The position numbers and the translations under genes are program-made. 64,000 nucleotides of DNA. Origin: Desulfobacula sp. (GTDB lineage: Bacteria > Desulfobacterota > Desulfobacteria > Desulfobacterales > Desulfobacteraceae). The notes beneath the pieces are model-generated. The model made no database searches. It was given only the letters and a program-made list of their open reading frames with translations, and had not been told where the DNA came from. The stretch lies in contig VMSR01000076.1 of the NCBI GenBank assembly GCA_013792075.1, positions 1 through 64,000 on the forward strand, in the 5' to 3' direction. This document shows, piece after piece, positions 8,006 through 19,142 of the stretch. Position 1 is the stretch's first letter; each line of letters begins with the position of its first letter.

Positions 8006-9775
8006 TTATTCTTCCGTTTCTCTGTAGGGTAGAATCTCTTTGTATTCTTCCTGGATAAAAGTGGTTATCTCTTCTGTTGTCTGGAACGTAAAAAGTTTTT
8101 TTGCATTTTCACCGGCCAGGCCAAAATCCATGGCGCGAATCATTTTCTTTATAACCGGGATGGAGGCCGAGTTCATGGACAGATTGGTCAGGCCCAAACC
8201 GAGTAACACGGGTATGTTGATGGGATCACCTGCCATTTCTCCGCACATAACCAATTCAATTTGTCTTTTTTGGGCAGCGTCATAGGTCATTTTGATCATT
8301 TTCAATACCGCCGGGTTCAACGCCTGGTAAAGATGGGCCACACGGCGGTTGCTCCGGTCAATGGCCATGGAATATTGGATCAGGTCATTGGTGCCGATAC
8401 TGAAAAAATCCACATGGCCTGCCAGTTCTTCCGCCATTATCACAGCAGACGGTACTTCTATCATGATCCCAAGGGGGATATCCTTGTTAAATATCTTGTC
8501 CTCATGTTCAAGTTCAAGGATGGCCTTGTTCAATACCACCTTTACCCGGATAATTTCTTCAACGCAGGAGATCATGGGAATCAAAAGCTTGATGTTGCCA
8601 AAGGCGGCTACCCTAAGAATCGCCTTGAGCTGGGTAATAAATATGCCTTCGTTTTCAAGGCAGAACCGAACCGCCCGAAGCCCCAGGGCGGGGTTGGCTT
8701 CCTCAATCGGATCAAGGTAGGGATTGACCTTATCGCCGTTAATATCAAGGGTTCTTATGGTAACTGGCGCAGGGTTCATCAATTCCACAAGCTCCTTATA
8801 CTTTTGGAGCAACTCATCTTCCGTGGGAAACCGTTTCAGGTCAAGGTATAAAAATTCTGTCCTGAAAAGACCAATCCCATTTGCCCCATTGTCCTTGGCA
8901 GAGACCACCTCTTCCACCAGTTCAATGTTGGCCATGAGATTTAAGGTTACCCCGTCCTGGGTGATTGCCGGCAAATGACTGTCCCGCTCAATATCTGCCC
9001 GATATGCTTCGAACCGGGTCAGGCGCTCTTCGTATTTGAACAGGGTATCTTCTTCGGGATTGATGATGATAATGCCCGATGATCCGTCCACAATGAGGAT
9101 GTCATCATTGTTGATACTGACTGTAGCCTTACCCAGCCCCAGGACCGAGGGGATCTTCAGGGATTTGGCAACAATACTGGTATGGGAGTTCTTCCCTCCT
9201 TTGTCTGTTACAAAGCCCTTGATTCTTTCCAGTTGGATCTGACTGGCATCAGCCGGGGACAGGTCATGGGCCACCAGTATAACCCGTTTATTAATGTCTC
9301 TGATTTTCAGATCCTGGGCCCCGACCAGGTGGGACATAATCTTGTCAGACACCTGGACAATATCGTTAACCCTGTCCTTGAGGTATTGGTCGTCAATCTG
9401 CTGGAACATACCCCTGACCTGGCGGGACACCTTTCGCAATGCCCACTCTGCATTGATCCTGTCCCGGGAAATGGTCTCAATGGTCTTGCCATAAAGCATT
9501 TTGTCCTTGAACAGCACCATATGGGTTTCCAGAATAATTAAATTTTCACCCAGGTCTTGATCAAGGGACTCTATTACCCGTGCATGATCATTTTTTGCTT
9601 TTCTGACGGCATTCTTAAACCGGTCGATTTCAGCAGGCACCATGGCCTCGCTGACCGGATACCGTTTGATGAGATTAACCCCTTCGCGGTCAACAATATA
9701 TGCCTTGCCGATACAGATCCCCGGGGATCCGCTGATGCCTTTGATCGTCATCTGAACGGTCCGGGCCTTATTCAT
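8006..9775 (-). CDS. ptsI: Phosphoenolpyruvate-protein phosphotransferase (PTS enzyme I)
   Basis: 589 residues, full length for EI. Transfers phosphate from PEP to HPr. Active-site His198 lies in GGKNSHTSI. PEP-binding motifs GLFRTEFLYL and IGTNDLIQYS..DR and the C-terminal Cys in VMCGEMAGD are present. No GAF domain precedes it, so it is EI rather than PtsP. Its start overlaps the HPr gene by 8 bp. No sugar-specific EII is visible nearby; Desulfobacterota often keep EI/HPr with mannose-family EIIA or for regulation. Confidence 0.95.
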   Translation of the reverse strand: MNKARTVQMTIKGISGSPGICIGKAYIVDREGVNLIKRYPVSEAMVPAEIDRFKNAVRKAKNDHARVIESLDQDLGENLIILETHMVLFKDKMLYGKTIETISRDRINAEWALRKVSRQVRGMFQQIDDQYLKDRVNDIVQVSDKIMSHLVGAQDLKIRDINKRVILVAHDLSPADASQIQLERIKGFVTDKGGKNSHTSIVAKSLKIPSVLGLGKATVSINNDDILIVDGSSGIIIINPEEDTLFKYEERLTRFEAYRADIERDSHLPAITQDGVTLNLMANIELVEEVVSAKDNGANGIGLFRTEFLYLDLKRFPTEDELLQKYKELVELMNPAPVTIRTLDINGDKVNPYLDPIEEANPALGLRAVRFCLENEGIFITQLKAILRVAAFGNIKLLIPMISCVEEIIRVKVVLNKAILELEHEDKIFNKDIPLGIMIEVPSAVIMAEELAGHVDFFSIGTNDLIQYSMAIDRSNRRVAHLYQALNPAVLKMIKMTYDAAQKRQIELVMCGEMAGDPINIPVLLGLGLTNLSMNSASIPVIKKMIRAMDFGLAGENAKKLFTFQTTEEITTFIQEEYKEILPYRETEE

Positions 9776-10058
9776 TTTCTAATTCTCCAAAACCATTGTC
9801 AAAAAATGCCTTGATTTGTTCCACCAGGCCTCTGTCATCATCGGATTCCGCCTTGATTAAGATTTGGGAACCTTTTACGGCACATAGGGTTAAAATATCA
9901 ATGATACTTGTGGCATCCACCACCGAAGATCCATTGGAAAGCCTTATATCTCCCACGGCCTCCATGGCAATTTGGGCTATCTTTGCGGCCGGTCTTGCGT
10001 GCATTCCCATTTCATTTATGACAATTGCCTGCTGGGAAAATATTTTTTTTTTATTCAC
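9768..10058 (-). CDS. ptsH: Phosphocarrier protein HPr family
   Basis: 96 residues. The phosphorylated His20 lies in GMHARPAAK, and the regulatory-site equivalent Ser51 in DATSIIDIL. Starts at GTG 10058 with only a weak AAG-rich leader. The ATGA-type overlap with ptsI supports a bicistronic unit. No HPr kinase gene is visible in the window, so use of Ser51 is unknown. Confidence 0.93.
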   Translation of the reverse strand: MNKKKIFSQQAIVINEMGMHARPAAKIAQIAMEAVGDIRLSNGSSVVDATSIIDILTLCAVKGSQILIKAESDDDRGLVEQIKAFFDNGFGELENE

Positions 10059-10252
10059 TCTAATGTCTTTCTATGAAATTTTTTCTATTTTTTATATCTT
10101 TCAATGTGAAAAGTCAATGTGCGGCGTTGGGTATAATCGACGCATCAAGTTGCTTGAAAGGCATCCCTTAATTGTGTATCCTATACCATAATATTGTCAT
10201 TTTTGCCAGTTTGATTTCTTTAAACCCTATAAACGATGAAAGCTTAAACCAC

Positions 10253-10915
10253 ATGGAAACCCATAACATCAAATCAAAATATCCCATCAATGATTTTAAA
10301 AGCGGTGAATCCTGGCGATTGTTTAAAATTATGGGTGAATTTGTCGAAGGCATTGATTCCCTATATTCACTGGGGCCTGCTGTCTCCATATTCGGATCTG
10401 CCAGAATTAAACCCGATGACCCGTATTACGAACAGACCGAAACCCTGGCTGCCCTGTTTGCAAAATCAGGATATGCCGTTATTACCGGAGGCGGTCCCGG
10501 TATTATGGAAGCTGCCAACAAAGGGGCCATGGGTGAAGGTGTTGAGTCTGTCGGCTTAAATATCAACCTGCCCTTTGAAGAACGCATAAACCCCTATACC
10601 ACCAAACAGATTGAATTTGATTATTTTTTTGTGCGCAAGGTCATGTTCATAAAATATGCCCAGGCCTATATCATCATGCCCGGTGGTTTTGGCACCCTTG
10701 ACGAGTTATTTGAAACCATTACCCTGATACAGACCAAAAGAATCCGCCCCACGCCCGTTATCCTCATGGGGTCACACTATTGGAACGGCCTGATCCAGTG
10801 GATAAAAGGACAAATGATGGCCGACAAAATGATTTCACCCGAAGACCTGGATCTGTTCCATGTCCTGGATGATCCTCAAAAAGCCCTTGAAATTGTAGAA
10901 AAATTTTACCGGTAA
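10253..10915 (+). CDS. LOG-family protein (putative nucleoside 5'-monophosphate phosphoribohydrolase)
   Basis: 220 residues from ATG 10253; the frame extends upstream to GTG 10172, but those 27 residues do not look like the family. Rossmann-like fold with both LOG signatures: VITGGGPGIMEAAN and PGGFGTLDELFET. Enzymes of this family cleave the N-glycosidic bond of (cytokinin) nucleotides or simple NMPs; the bacterial substrate is generally not defined. Divergent from ptsH and convergent with the adenylate cyclase fusion. Confidence 0.88.
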   Translation: METHNIKSKYPINDFKSGESWRLFKIMGEFVEGIDSLYSLGPAVSIFGSARIKPDDPYYEQTETLAALFAKSGYAVITGGGPGIMEAANKGAMGEGVESVGLNINLPFEERINPYTTKQIEFDYFFVRKVMFIKYAQAYIIMPGGFGTLDELFETITLIQTKRIRPTPVILMGSHYWNGLIQWIKGQMMADKMISPEDLDLFHVLDDPQKALEIVEKFYR

Positions 10916-10939
10916 AAAAAAGCGGATCACAAAAGGTTT

Positions 10940-13900
10940 TTACCGGGCCATGCCCTTTGAAAAATAAAAAGCCGTATTCAAGGGAAATTGTTTGATCCCA
11001 ATATTTTCAAGGATATCTGCCCGGGCATTTTCCATTAAAGGAAAGGTTTTCCCCGGCCAGGCGGATCTGAAATACATTTCTCCCCAGGAATTGATATAAA
11101 CGGCGCAATAGTCTGTTATGCAGGTCTGCTGACGGGGCGCATAAAAATTGATGGAAATAAAAAGGGCGACTATTTTTGGTTTTTCCTTGCGGAGCTCATT
11201 AAAACGGACTGGTTTTTGTATATGGGGGATGAAATACGCATACATCGCTTTATATAGTTTCTCAATGTCGTCATGGGTGACGATTGTGGGGTTGGGCATC
11301 AGGTTGACAATGGAATGACGGGTATACAGGTTGTTATTGATCAACCATGCCCCAATCTCCTCAATGGAATTGGCCTTTGCTAGGGATTCTTCACGGCCCT
11401 GGTTTATTTTTGCGCTTTTATGGAGCAGCTCCCAGCTGCCAGGGGTTCCGGGCGTTTGGATATGCTTTAAATGTAATCGTGTAAAATGCCGGTCTCCACT
11501 GGATACCAGAAGGATTTTTTTTATTTTAAACGGCTTTTCCAGAAAAACAATATCCACCTTTCTCTCCAAGACTTTCCGATCTTCACTTGAAATCATCAAC
11601 CCGCCCCTAGGTTGAGACTCAAAATATTTTTTTACCTGAATATATTTTACCTGCATATACTGCTCAATTGTAGCGGAAAGCCTTTGTATACCTGCATAGG
11701 GCCATTCTCTGAACCTGCCTATCTCAAAGAGGCGTTTTTTGTCCCATCCCCAGGTCGAAAGGCACTTTTCGAGTAAAATTTTTCTAAGACCAAATATGGT
11801 ATTGGTGATCTCCCTTTCTTTTGAAATTTCAAGTTTTAAAAAAAAACAGGTTAGCAACAGGTTGGCCGACGGAACGTCATCGGCTCTGTGATAATATGCA
11901 ATAAGATGTTTCAAGAGAATGATATAAGAATCATTCTGGGCCAGTTTAAGGTGGGTGCCTGAATTCATCCATTCATTTTTGTATTGGTTGCATAACAGAG
12001 ATTCTTTCCCATAGGCATGGATGTATTTTTCCAGCAAGGCCATTTTTATAACAGATTTAAAAGGACTTTTGAGCCATTTGAACATTTGCCAGATGGAAGC
12101 GCCAAAATATTCATTCACAGGAATGGCATGGATATCCCCCAGGTCCACATACCGATGGGATTGGGCAAAGCTGCTCACATGGTCAAGAATCATGTTATAA
12201 TAGTTCAGGCTTATGGTGGTGGGCAGAACCGACCACAGGGGAAGTTTTCCGGCCACATGGATCATGGTCCGATAAAATTCTTCTTTTAAAAGCCTGGACT
12301 GGGCAGATCCGGAGCTTTCCTGGGTGGATCCCCCAAAATCGCTGTTCTTGGCCTTGAGGATATCCACAATAAAAAAGGTCACCCGGGTTTTGAATTTCTC
12401 CCATGCCAGGGTTTCAATGAGATGCAGCTTTTCTGAAAAATGCACAAGTGCATCCCTTTCAATGACATCTTCATTAATACACACCCAATAATCAATATCC
12501 GATTCAAAATTTTGGGCCAGGGAACCAATGCTGCCCATGGTAAAAAGCCCTTGGACTATGGGTGAAAAATTTCTCCGGACTTTAAATTTCTTCCTGCCTG
12601 TATATTTTTCACAGATGGTTACGGCCTGGTTTGACGGCAGGTATTCGGCAATGCCATAGGGTGTTTCGGGATGGATGTCGTCTGCATCGAAAATTTTGAA
12701 ATTTTCATGAATGAGCAAAGGGATGATCTGGAACAAATCTGCCTGGGGCGGTTTGAAAATATCATAGGCCGTCAAAAGGCTGAGGGTGTTCTGATCCAAA
12801 AATTTGTTTTCCCCATAATGAATAAATTCACAGAAAATCAGCATATTGATTTCAGAGGCAAGGGCCTTGTCAAGCTGGGGAAGGTCATTAAAACCAAGCT
12901 GATAATGTCGATCATTGTAGTTGATTCCTTCGGTTCGGATGATGGCTTGTGCATAGGAAGGAAATCGGCTGAACCTGCCGCGAACATGGGAAAAATCAGC
13001 CAGGTTGATATGGGAAGTGGCAAAGGAAATACCGGAAATTCTTGCATGGGCAAAGGATGCACAAGACAGGTCCGTATCCCCAAATGAAAGCTTGGAAAGC
13101 ACGGCATTGATAAAAACGGCATCTTTCAACCCAGCCTGGTTAAAATTGCAATTATACAGCCGGGCTCCCTGGAAACTACAATTTTTAAACACGGCTTGCC
13201 GGGCATTAACATTGATGAAAACCGCATTGTCAAAACAAATGCTATCAAAGACCGTGCCGTCCATGTTTACATTATAAAAAAATGTTTTTTTAAAATAGGC
13301 CGATGAAAAGGATGCATTGGACAGATCGCAATTTTCAAAACTTGCCTGGGTAAAAAATGACGTTGAGGCGGTAAATATTAAACCACAAAAACTTTCATTT
13401 TCAAACTTGTGCCCTTTGAAATCAAGGGTACTGGAAGGAATATTTTGTTTAAATGCCGCAAGTTTTTTCTTTATCGGATCCTGTAAAACCGATGAAAAAA
13501 ATTTTTTAGGCTTTACGGGTATATCTTGCAACCGGGCCACCAGGGCTGTGAAAGGGGCTTTGATATGTTCTTTTTCCATTCTCAGCAACTGTTTTGTCTT
13601 TTCCATGAACCCGGTGACATCAATTTTCAGTCCGTTACCAGGCTGTTCATCATAGTGCTTGAGTATTTTTACCACCCGCTCGGGGCGTTTTTTAATCATA
13701 CCCCATATGCAGGCAAGGTTTATATCAAAGTTATCTGTTTGATATTCTTCTTTGTTCAGCGCAATATCCTGAATAATAAAAAAAGAGATCCTGGACAGAT
13801 CGGATATTTCAATATGGATAAGGGGCATTATCTGCGGATGGGCGTTTCTGATAATCCGAAAAAGGTCATGCACGGGAACCTTTCCGGTAACGACCAATGC

Positions 13901-14812
13901 CTTAAAGGCATTAACCGCTTCACTTGTGTCGCATTGATAAAACTGATCGAGTACCAGATCAAAAAGTTCGGGGTAGAGTCCCATGGAAGAATTTTCAATG
14001 ATACTGTATACAGCTATCCGGACCTTTTTAACCTCTTCTCCCTCAAGTATTTCCATTAATAATTGGGGGGAGATCTTGGTTTGTATCATGGACAGGGCCT
14101 TTAAGCCCATAATCTTTACCGCCGGAGACGCAGATGCGATCTCTTTTTCGATGATGCTGGCAGGATTTCTTAACTGAAAACCGATATTGTTTAAAAACGG
14201 GTCTGCGTCCCGTTTCCGATCAAAGAGCCGGGCATAAAATTCAATAACCGGCTCCCTCTGGGTGATGCTGTCAACTATTGTCTTAAAAAGGTTTCCGAAT
14301 CTTAATCGGTCTGCCGGTGTGGATTGCAGGTATTGGTCCACAAACAAAAGGCGTTCTGCCTGACCCACGGACGGAAGTATCTTTTTTACGATTTCCTGGG
14401 AGACTATTTCCTGGTAAACCGACTTGAACGCAAAATAAGCGCCTTTGTCTCCCAACCCCAACAGGGTCTTAAAAAAAAAACTCATCTCATTAAAGGGCGT
14501 GTCCGGTCTAATCTGATGGTAAATCCGTGCGCAGACCATTGCAGACACCTGCATACCCGATAGACAGGCGGCTGGGTCATCTGTATTTTTCAGTTGCCGC
14601 AGGATATTTTTTTGAAGAATCTCAAGGCTTTTTCTGGCTTTGGACCGAAGATTAAAATGAAAGGACATAATTCCCTCAAGGATCGGAAGAATTGCAATCT
14701 CGGGGGGAAAAAGTCCGGCTTCCTCTATCAAAAGGGCTTTGGAAGCTTCATCAAGGGCCTCCCAATGGGATTCAAAATTGTCTAAATTGAACAAGGGGGG
14801 TGAAGATACCAT
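10940..14812 (-). CDS. Large fusion: HEAT-like N-terminus, pentapeptide repeats, class I adenylate cyclase-like domain
   Basis: 1290 residues. Residues 1-450 are helical, with HEAT-like spacing and no known motif. Residues about 465-612 are pentapeptide repeats (A-x-F/L pattern such as DLSNASF, NARQAVF, NQAGLKDAVF, DTDLSCASF), expected to form a right-handed beta helix. From about 690 onwards the protein resembles class I (CyaA-type) adenylate cyclase: TMGSIGSLAQNFESDIDYWV (about 758-777) corresponds to the GS(S)xGxxxxSDxDxWVC nucleotidyltransferase motif, with Asp772 and Asp774 as metal ligands, and later blocks (KVDIVFLEKPF, MYFRSAWPG) are CyaA-like. Makes or once made cAMP by inference. 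CyaA of enterobacteria is ~850 residues without pentapeptides. Cytosolic, with no signal or membrane segment. Confidence 0.8.
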   Translation of the reverse strand: MVSSPPLFNLDNFESHWEALDEASKALLIEEAGLFPPEIAILPILEGIMSFHFNLRSKARKSLEILQKNILRQLKNTDDPAACLSGMQVSAMVCARIYHQIRPDTPFNEMSFFFKTLLGLGDKGAYFAFKSVYQEIVSQEIVKKILPSVGQAERLLFVDQYLQSTPADRLRFGNLFKTIVDSITQREPVIEFYARLFDRKRDADPFLNNIGFQLRNPASIIEKEIASASPAVKIMGLKALSMIQTKISPQLLMEILEGEEVKKVRIAVYSIIENSSMGLYPELFDLVLDQFYQCDTSEAVNAFKALVVTGKVPVHDLFRIIRNAHPQIMPLIHIEISDLSRISFFIIQDIALNKEEYQTDNFDINLACIWGMIKKRPERVVKILKHYDEQPGNGLKIDVTGFMEKTKQLLRMEKEHIKAPFTALVARLQDIPVKPKKFFSSVLQDPIKKKLAAFKQNIPSSTLDFKGHKFENESFCGLIFTASTSFFTQASFENCDLSNASFSSAYFKKTFFYNVNMDGTVFDSICFDNAVFINVNARQAVFKNCSFQGARLYNCNFNQAGLKDAVFINAVLSKLSFGDTDLSCASFAHARISGISFATSHINLADFSHVRGRFSRFPSYAQAIIRTEGINYNDRHYQLGFNDLPQLDKALASEINMLIFCEFIHYGENKFLDQNTLSLLTAYDIFKPPQADLFQIIPLLIHENFKIFDADDIHPETPYGIAEYLPSNQAVTICEKYTGRKKFKVRRNFSPIVQGLFTMGSIGSLAQNFESDIDYWVCINEDVIERDALVHFSEKLHLIETLAWEKFKTRVTFFIVDILKAKNSDFGGSTQESSGSAQSRLLKEEFYRTMIHVAGKLPLWSVLPTTISLNYYNMILDHVSSFAQSHRYVDLGDIHAIPVNEYFGASIWQMFKWLKSPFKSVIKMALLEKYIHAYGKESLLCNQYKNEWMNSGTHLKLAQNDSYIILLKHLIAYYHRADDVPSANLLLTCFFLKLEISKEREITNTIFGLRKILLEKCLSTWGWDKKRLFEIGRFREWPYAGIQRLSATIEQYMQVKYIQVKKYFESQPRGGLMISSEDRKVLERKVDIVFLEKPFKIKKILLVSSGDRHFTRLHLKHIQTPGTPGSWELLHKSAKINQGREESLAKANSIEEIGAWLINNNLYTRHSIVNLMPNPTIVTHDDIEKLYKAMYAYFIPHIQKPVRFNELRKEKPKIVALFISINFYAPRQQTCITDYCAVYINSWGEMYFRSAWPGKTFPLMENARADILENIGIKQFPLNTAFYFSKGMAR

Positions 14813-14866
14813 GACAATATGTTTTTTTCCTATTTGTACATTTCCAAATAAAAGTGCTATATGGTG

Positions 14867-14895
14867 TTGTTCAAAATTAAATATAAAGATTTAAT
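14867..14895 (+). promoter_or_regulatory. Putative sigma-70 promoter for parE-parC-mltF
   Basis: TTGTTC at 14867-14872 and TTTAAT at 14890-14895 with a 17-bp spacer, 25 bp before the parE ATG. Confidence 0.45.
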
Positions 14896-14919
14896 CAGGA
14901 TAGCACAATAAAATAGTTT

Positions 14920-16860
14920 ATGAAATTATTTGATCCAAACACCGACAAAGAAGAGCATGCCAGCGCCTATATGGCCGAATCTATTGAGATACTCAAGGGA
15001 CTGGATCCGGTCAAACGCAGACCCGGCATGTATACGGACACCACAAGCCCGGACCATCTGGCCTTTGAAGTCATCGACAATAGTGTGGATGAAGCCATTG
15101 CCGGTTTTGCAGACACCATTGACGTGACCCTGACAAAAGACAATGCCATTATTGTGACAGACAACGGCCGGGGCATGCCGGTGGATCTGCACCCCGGGGA
15201 AGGCATTTCCGGGGTCGAGCTGATCATGACAAAACTCCATGCCGGTGCCAAATTTTCCAGCAAGGACTATGCCTTTTCAGGGGGGCTCCACGGCGTTGGG
15301 GTTTCGGTGGTCAATGCCCTGTCCTCCCATTTGGAGATCACCATTAAACGGGATGGGCAGATCTTTGAAATCTGGTTTGAAGACGGGCTTAAAACCCGGG
15401 ATCTTGAAAGCACAGGGACCGTCGGGAAAAACAATACCGGCACTGCTTTAAAATTTTATCCCAATGTATCGTATTTTGACACCCCAAATTTTTCAAAAAA
15501 AGCCATCCAGACGGCCCTTAAATCAAAGGCCGTTTTGTGTAAGGGACTGAAAACAAGTTTTTTTGATGAAGCCTGTGATGAACGCATGACCTGGCATTAT
15601 GATCATGGCCTGGATGAATACCTTGCCGAACATCTCAAGGAAACAAACTGTATTTTCCCTGATCCCTTTACCGGCCAGACCGCCACAGAAGACTTTGAGG
15701 CTGTTTGGGCGATCAATTGGGCAAAGGAATCTGGAAATACCATTGAAGAAAGCTATGTTAACCTGATTCCCACAGCCCTTGGGGGAACCCATGTAAACGG
15801 GTTTAGATCCGGGTTACTGGAATCCGTGCGTGAATTCTGCAAATTCAGGAATCTTCTGCCCAAGGGATTGTTCCTTGCGCCCGAAGATATCTGGGACAAT
15901 GTGGGATATGTATTGTCCGTAAAACTGTCCGAAGCCCAATTTTCCAGTCAGACAAAAGAACGCCTTTCTTCACGCCATTGCGCAAGCCTGGTGAACCTTC
16001 AGGTCCGGGACGCCTTCAGCCTTTGGCTGAACCAGAACGTCATCCTGGGAGAAGCTCTGGCAGACCTGGCCATTGAGCATGCAAAGGCCAGGGTTAAAAA
16101 ATCCAAGAAAGTCACCAAAAAAAGGGCCTCCAACGGGGTCATCCTTCCGGCAAAACTCTCCGATTGCAGCAGTGATGACCAGGAAAGGCGGGAGCTGTTT
16201 TTTGTGGAAGGGGACTCGGCCGGCGGTTCTGCCAAACAGGCAAGGGACCGAAGATTCCAGGCCATCATGCCGTTGCGGGGTAAAATACTAAATACCTGGG
16301 ACATTGCCTCCTCCACCATCTTAGAATCCCGGGAAATCAGGGACATTGCCCAGGTTCTGGGCGTCATGCCCGGGGAAAAAGACATTGGCAAACTTCGGTA
16401 CAATAAAATATGTATCCTGGCCGATGCGGACTCAGACGGTCTTCACATTGCCACCCTGATCTGTGCTCTGTTTTTAAGACATTTTCCCCAGCTTGTGAAA
16501 CAGGGCCATGTATTTATTGCCATGCCGCCTTTGTACCGGATTGATGTGGGCAAAGAAGTCTTCTATGCCCTGGATGATTCCGAGAGAAACACCATTATCA
16601 AAAAAATCGAGCGTCGGAAAAAACACGGAAAAATCAATATCCAGCGGTTCAAGGGATTGGGGGAGATGAATCCGTCCCAACTCAAGGAAACCACCATTGC
16701 GCCGGATTCAAGAAGGCTGGTTCAATTGGTCCTCAATGACGAATCCGTGGAATCCGAAGAGCAGGTCTATGAGATCATGGATATGCTGCTGGGGAAAAAA
16801 AGGGCCCAGGACAGAAAAAAGTGGATTGAAACCGAAGGCAATATCAAAGAGATGCAATAA
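14920..16860 (+). CDS. parE: DNA topoisomerase IV subunit B
   Basis: 646 residues. ATPase subunit that drives strand passage by topoisomerase IV, which decatenates daughter chromosomes. The GHKL ATPase motifs are complete ([33 protein letters not shown]), as are the TOPRIM motifs (EGDSAGGSA and [12 protein letters not shown]). The [12 protein letters not shown] segment and the DADSDG form match ParE of E. coli better than GyrB, and the length (~630) is ParE-like. The parC start overlaps its stop (TAATG). Weak ribosome site (AGGA about 18 bases upstream). Confidence 0.93.
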   Translation: MKLFDPNTDKEEHASAYMAESIEILKGLDPVKRRPGMYTDTTSPDHLAFEVIDNSVDEAIAGFADTIDVTLTKDNAIIVTDNGRGMPVDLHPGEGISGVELIMTKLHAGAKFSSKDYAFSGGLHGVGVSVVNALSSHLEITIKRDGQIFEIWFEDGLKTRDLESTGTVGKNNTGTALKFYPNVSYFDTPNFSKKAIQTALKSKAVLCKGLKTSFFDEACDERMTWHYDHGLDEYLAEHLKETNCIFPDPFTGQTATEDFEAVWAINWAKESGNTIEESYVNLIPTALGGTHVNGFRSGLLESVREFCKFRNLLPKGLFLAPEDIWDNVGYVLSVKLSEAQFSSQTKERLSSRHCASLVNLQVRDAFSLWLNQNVILGEALADLAIEHAKARVKKSKKVTKKRASNGVILPAKLSDCSSDDQERRELFFVEGDSAGGSAKQARDRRFQAIMPLRGKILNTWDIASSTILESREIRDIAQVLGVMPGEKDIGKLRYNKICILADADSDGLHIATLICALFLRHFPQLVKQGHVFIAMPPLYRIDVGKEVFYALDDSERNTIIKKIERRKKHGKINIQRFKGLGEMNPSQLKETTIAPDSRRLVQLVLNDESVESEEQVYEIMDMLLGKKRAQDRKKWIETEGNIKEMQ

Positions 16861-19142
16861 TGAAACAGACCCTTCCTTCCGCCATAGAAGATTATGAAAA
16901 AATTCCTTTCCAGGAGTTTACCCGGAAAGCCTATTTAAACTATTCCATGTATGTGATCTTGGACAGGGCCCTGCCCCACATCGGAGACGGTTTAAAACCG
17001 GTCCAGCGTAGAATTGTCTACTCCATGAGCCAGCTGGGTCTGTCCTCAACCGCCAAATTTAAAAAATCCGCCAGAACCGTGGGGGATGTTTTGGGTAAAT
17101 TTCATCCCCATGGGGACTCTGCCTGCTACGAGGCCATGGTGTTGATGGCCCAGCCCTTTTCCCTGCGGTATCCTCTGGTGGACGGCCAGGGAAACTGGGG
17201 AGATCCCAACGACCCCAAATCCTTTGCTGCCATGCGGTATACCGAATCCAGGCTCTCAAGATACGCCGATATTTTGCTGGACGAGCTGGACCAGGGGACC
17301 TGCGACTGGACGCCCAATTTTGACGGGACCCTGACAGAACCCACCCTATTGCCGGCCCGGCTGCCCAACCTGTTGCTCAATGGGACCACAGGCATTGCCG
17401 TGGGAATGGCCACCAGCATGCTGCCCCATAATCTTCGGGAAGTGGCAAAAGCCTTGATTCATTTGATTGAAAATGAAGATGCGGATATAGATGCCATTTG
17501 CAAGCATATCAAAGGACCTGACTTCCCGACCGATGCGGAGATTATTACCCCGGTTTCCGAAATCCAGGAGACGTACAGGACCGGGACCGGACGGATAAAG
17601 ATGCGGGCAACCTTTCAGATTGAAGAAGGGGAAATCGTTTTTTGCGCCCTGCCCTTCCATGCATCAACGGAAAAGATTTATGAACAGATAGCCGCCCAGA
17701 TTGAAGCAAAAAAACTGCCCATGGTCGCAGATATCCGTGACGAATCCGACCATGAAGAACCCACCCGGCTTGTGGTAATCCCCAGGTCCAACCGGGTGGA
17801 TTATCAATCCCTGATTGACCATTTGTTTGCCACGACAGATCTTGAAAAATCCTATTCCGTGAATATGAACATGATCGGAATCAATGGCCGTCCTCAAGTC
17901 AAAAATCTATTGACCCTTCTGACGGAATGGCTGGGGTTCCGAGCAGATACCATTGAAAAAAAACTGCGGTTCAGACTGGAAAAAATTTTAAACCGTCTTC
18001 ATATCCTTGAAGGGTTTCAGATCGCTTTTCTGAATATTGACCAGGTCATCCACATCATCCGAACTTCTGACCATCCCAAACAAGCCCTGATCAAGTCCTT
18101 TGATTTGTCGGAAATACAGGCCACCTCCATACTTGAGATCCGTCTGCGGCAGTTGGCCAAACTTGAAGAAATCAAAATCCTCTCGGAAATCAAAGAACTT
18201 GAGGCCCAGAGAAAAATTCTCGAAAAAAGACTGAACAGCAAAAAAGCATTCAAAGCCTATATGATTGATGAGATCAGAGAAGATGCAAAAAAATACGGAG
18301 ATAAGCGCAGATCTCCCATCAAGGAAAGGCAAGAGGCAGAAGCATTTTCCGCCACTGATATCCTGGACATTGAGCCGGTCACTATAATTCTTTCCCAAAA
18401 CGGGTGGATCCGTTCTGCCAAGGGACACGATATTGATCCTGAAAAGGTCAAGTTCAAAACCGGGGATGATCTCATGAGCTTTCTTCGGATCAGAAGTGAT
18501 AAGCCAGTTGTGTTTCTGGACAATACCGGCAGAAGTTATATGCTGTTCTCCCACGTTTTGCCTTCGGCAAGGAGCAATGGAGAGCCTTTAACCGGTCACT
18601 TGAGCCTTGGTCCGGACACCGCAATTCAATACATGCTTTCCCAGGAGGAGGAAGATCTTTTCCTGGTTGGATCAGATAATGGCTGCGGGTTTATTATCCG
18701 GTTTTCTGATTTTCTCACCACTTACAAAAACGGGAAAGCCGTCATCTCGGTAAAGGACGGATTCAGCCTGTTACCGCCGGAACCGGTTTTAAACCTTGAA
18801 ACCGACAATATTGTCGCCGTCACAAGCCTGGGGCGTCTCTTGATTTTCCCCGTAAGCCAGTTGCCAAAACTAAAAAAAGGTCAGGGCAATAAAATTATTA
18901 CCATACCCAAAAAACAATTAAATTCAAATGATCCTGAAAAGCTTAAGCTATTAAAAATATTGCCATTAAATTCGAATCTTGTTATACATTCAGGCAAGCA
19001 TTTTCTCAGACTAAGCCCCGGAAACCAGGTAGATTATACAGGAATGCGTGGATACAGGGGAAAAAAACTTCCCCGGGGATATCAAGTGGTCGACCGAATA
19101 GAGGTGATACCCATAAAGAGCGCAGATGAAACAAATTTATGA
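16860..19142 (+). CDS. parC: DNA topoisomerase IV subunit A
   Basis: 760 residues. Breakage-rejoining subunit. Catalytic Tyr127 is in [11 protein letters not shown]. The quinolone-resistance region [14 protein letters not shown] carries the sensitive-type Ser87 and Glu91 (E. coli Ser80 and Glu84). The beta-pinwheel C-terminal region is shorter than in GyrA and has no GyrA box, supporting ParC. Translationally coupled to parE by TAATG and to the next gene by ATGA. Confidence 0.93.
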   Translation: MKQTLPSAIEDYEKIPFQEFTRKAYLNYSMYVILDRALPHIGDGLKPVQRRIVYSMSQLGLSSTAKFKKSARTVGDVLGKFHPHGDSACYEAMVLMAQPFSLRYPLVDGQGNWGDPNDPKSFAAMRYTESRLSRYADILLDELDQGTCDWTPNFDGTLTEPTLLPARLPNLLLNGTTGIAVGMATSMLPHNLREVAKALIHLIENEDADIDAICKHIKGPDFPTDAEIITPVSEIQETYRTGTGRIKMRATFQIEEGEIVFCALPFHASTEKIYEQIAAQIEAKKLPMVADIRDESDHEEPTRLVVIPRSNRVDYQSLIDHLFATTDLEKSYSVNMNMIGINGRPQVKNLLTLLTEWLGFRADTIEKKLRFRLEKILNRLHILEGFQIAFLNIDQVIHIIRTSDHPKQALIKSFDLSEIQATSILEIRLRQLAKLEEIKILSEIKELEAQRKILEKRLNSKKAFKAYMIDEIREDAKKYGDKRRSPIKERQEAEAFSATDILDIEPVTIILSQNGWIRSAKGHDIDPEKVKFKTGDDLMSFLRIRSDKPVVFLDNTGRSYMLFSHVLPSARSNGEPLTGHLSLGPDTAIQYMLSQEEEDLFLVGSDNGCGFIIRFSDFLTTYKNGKAVISVKDGFSLLPPEPVLNLETDNIVAVTSLGRLLIFPVSQLPKLKKGQGNKIITIPKKQLNSNDPEKLKLLKILPLNSNLVIHSGKHFLRLSPGNQVDYTGMRGYRGKKLPRGYQVVDRIEVIPIKSADETNL

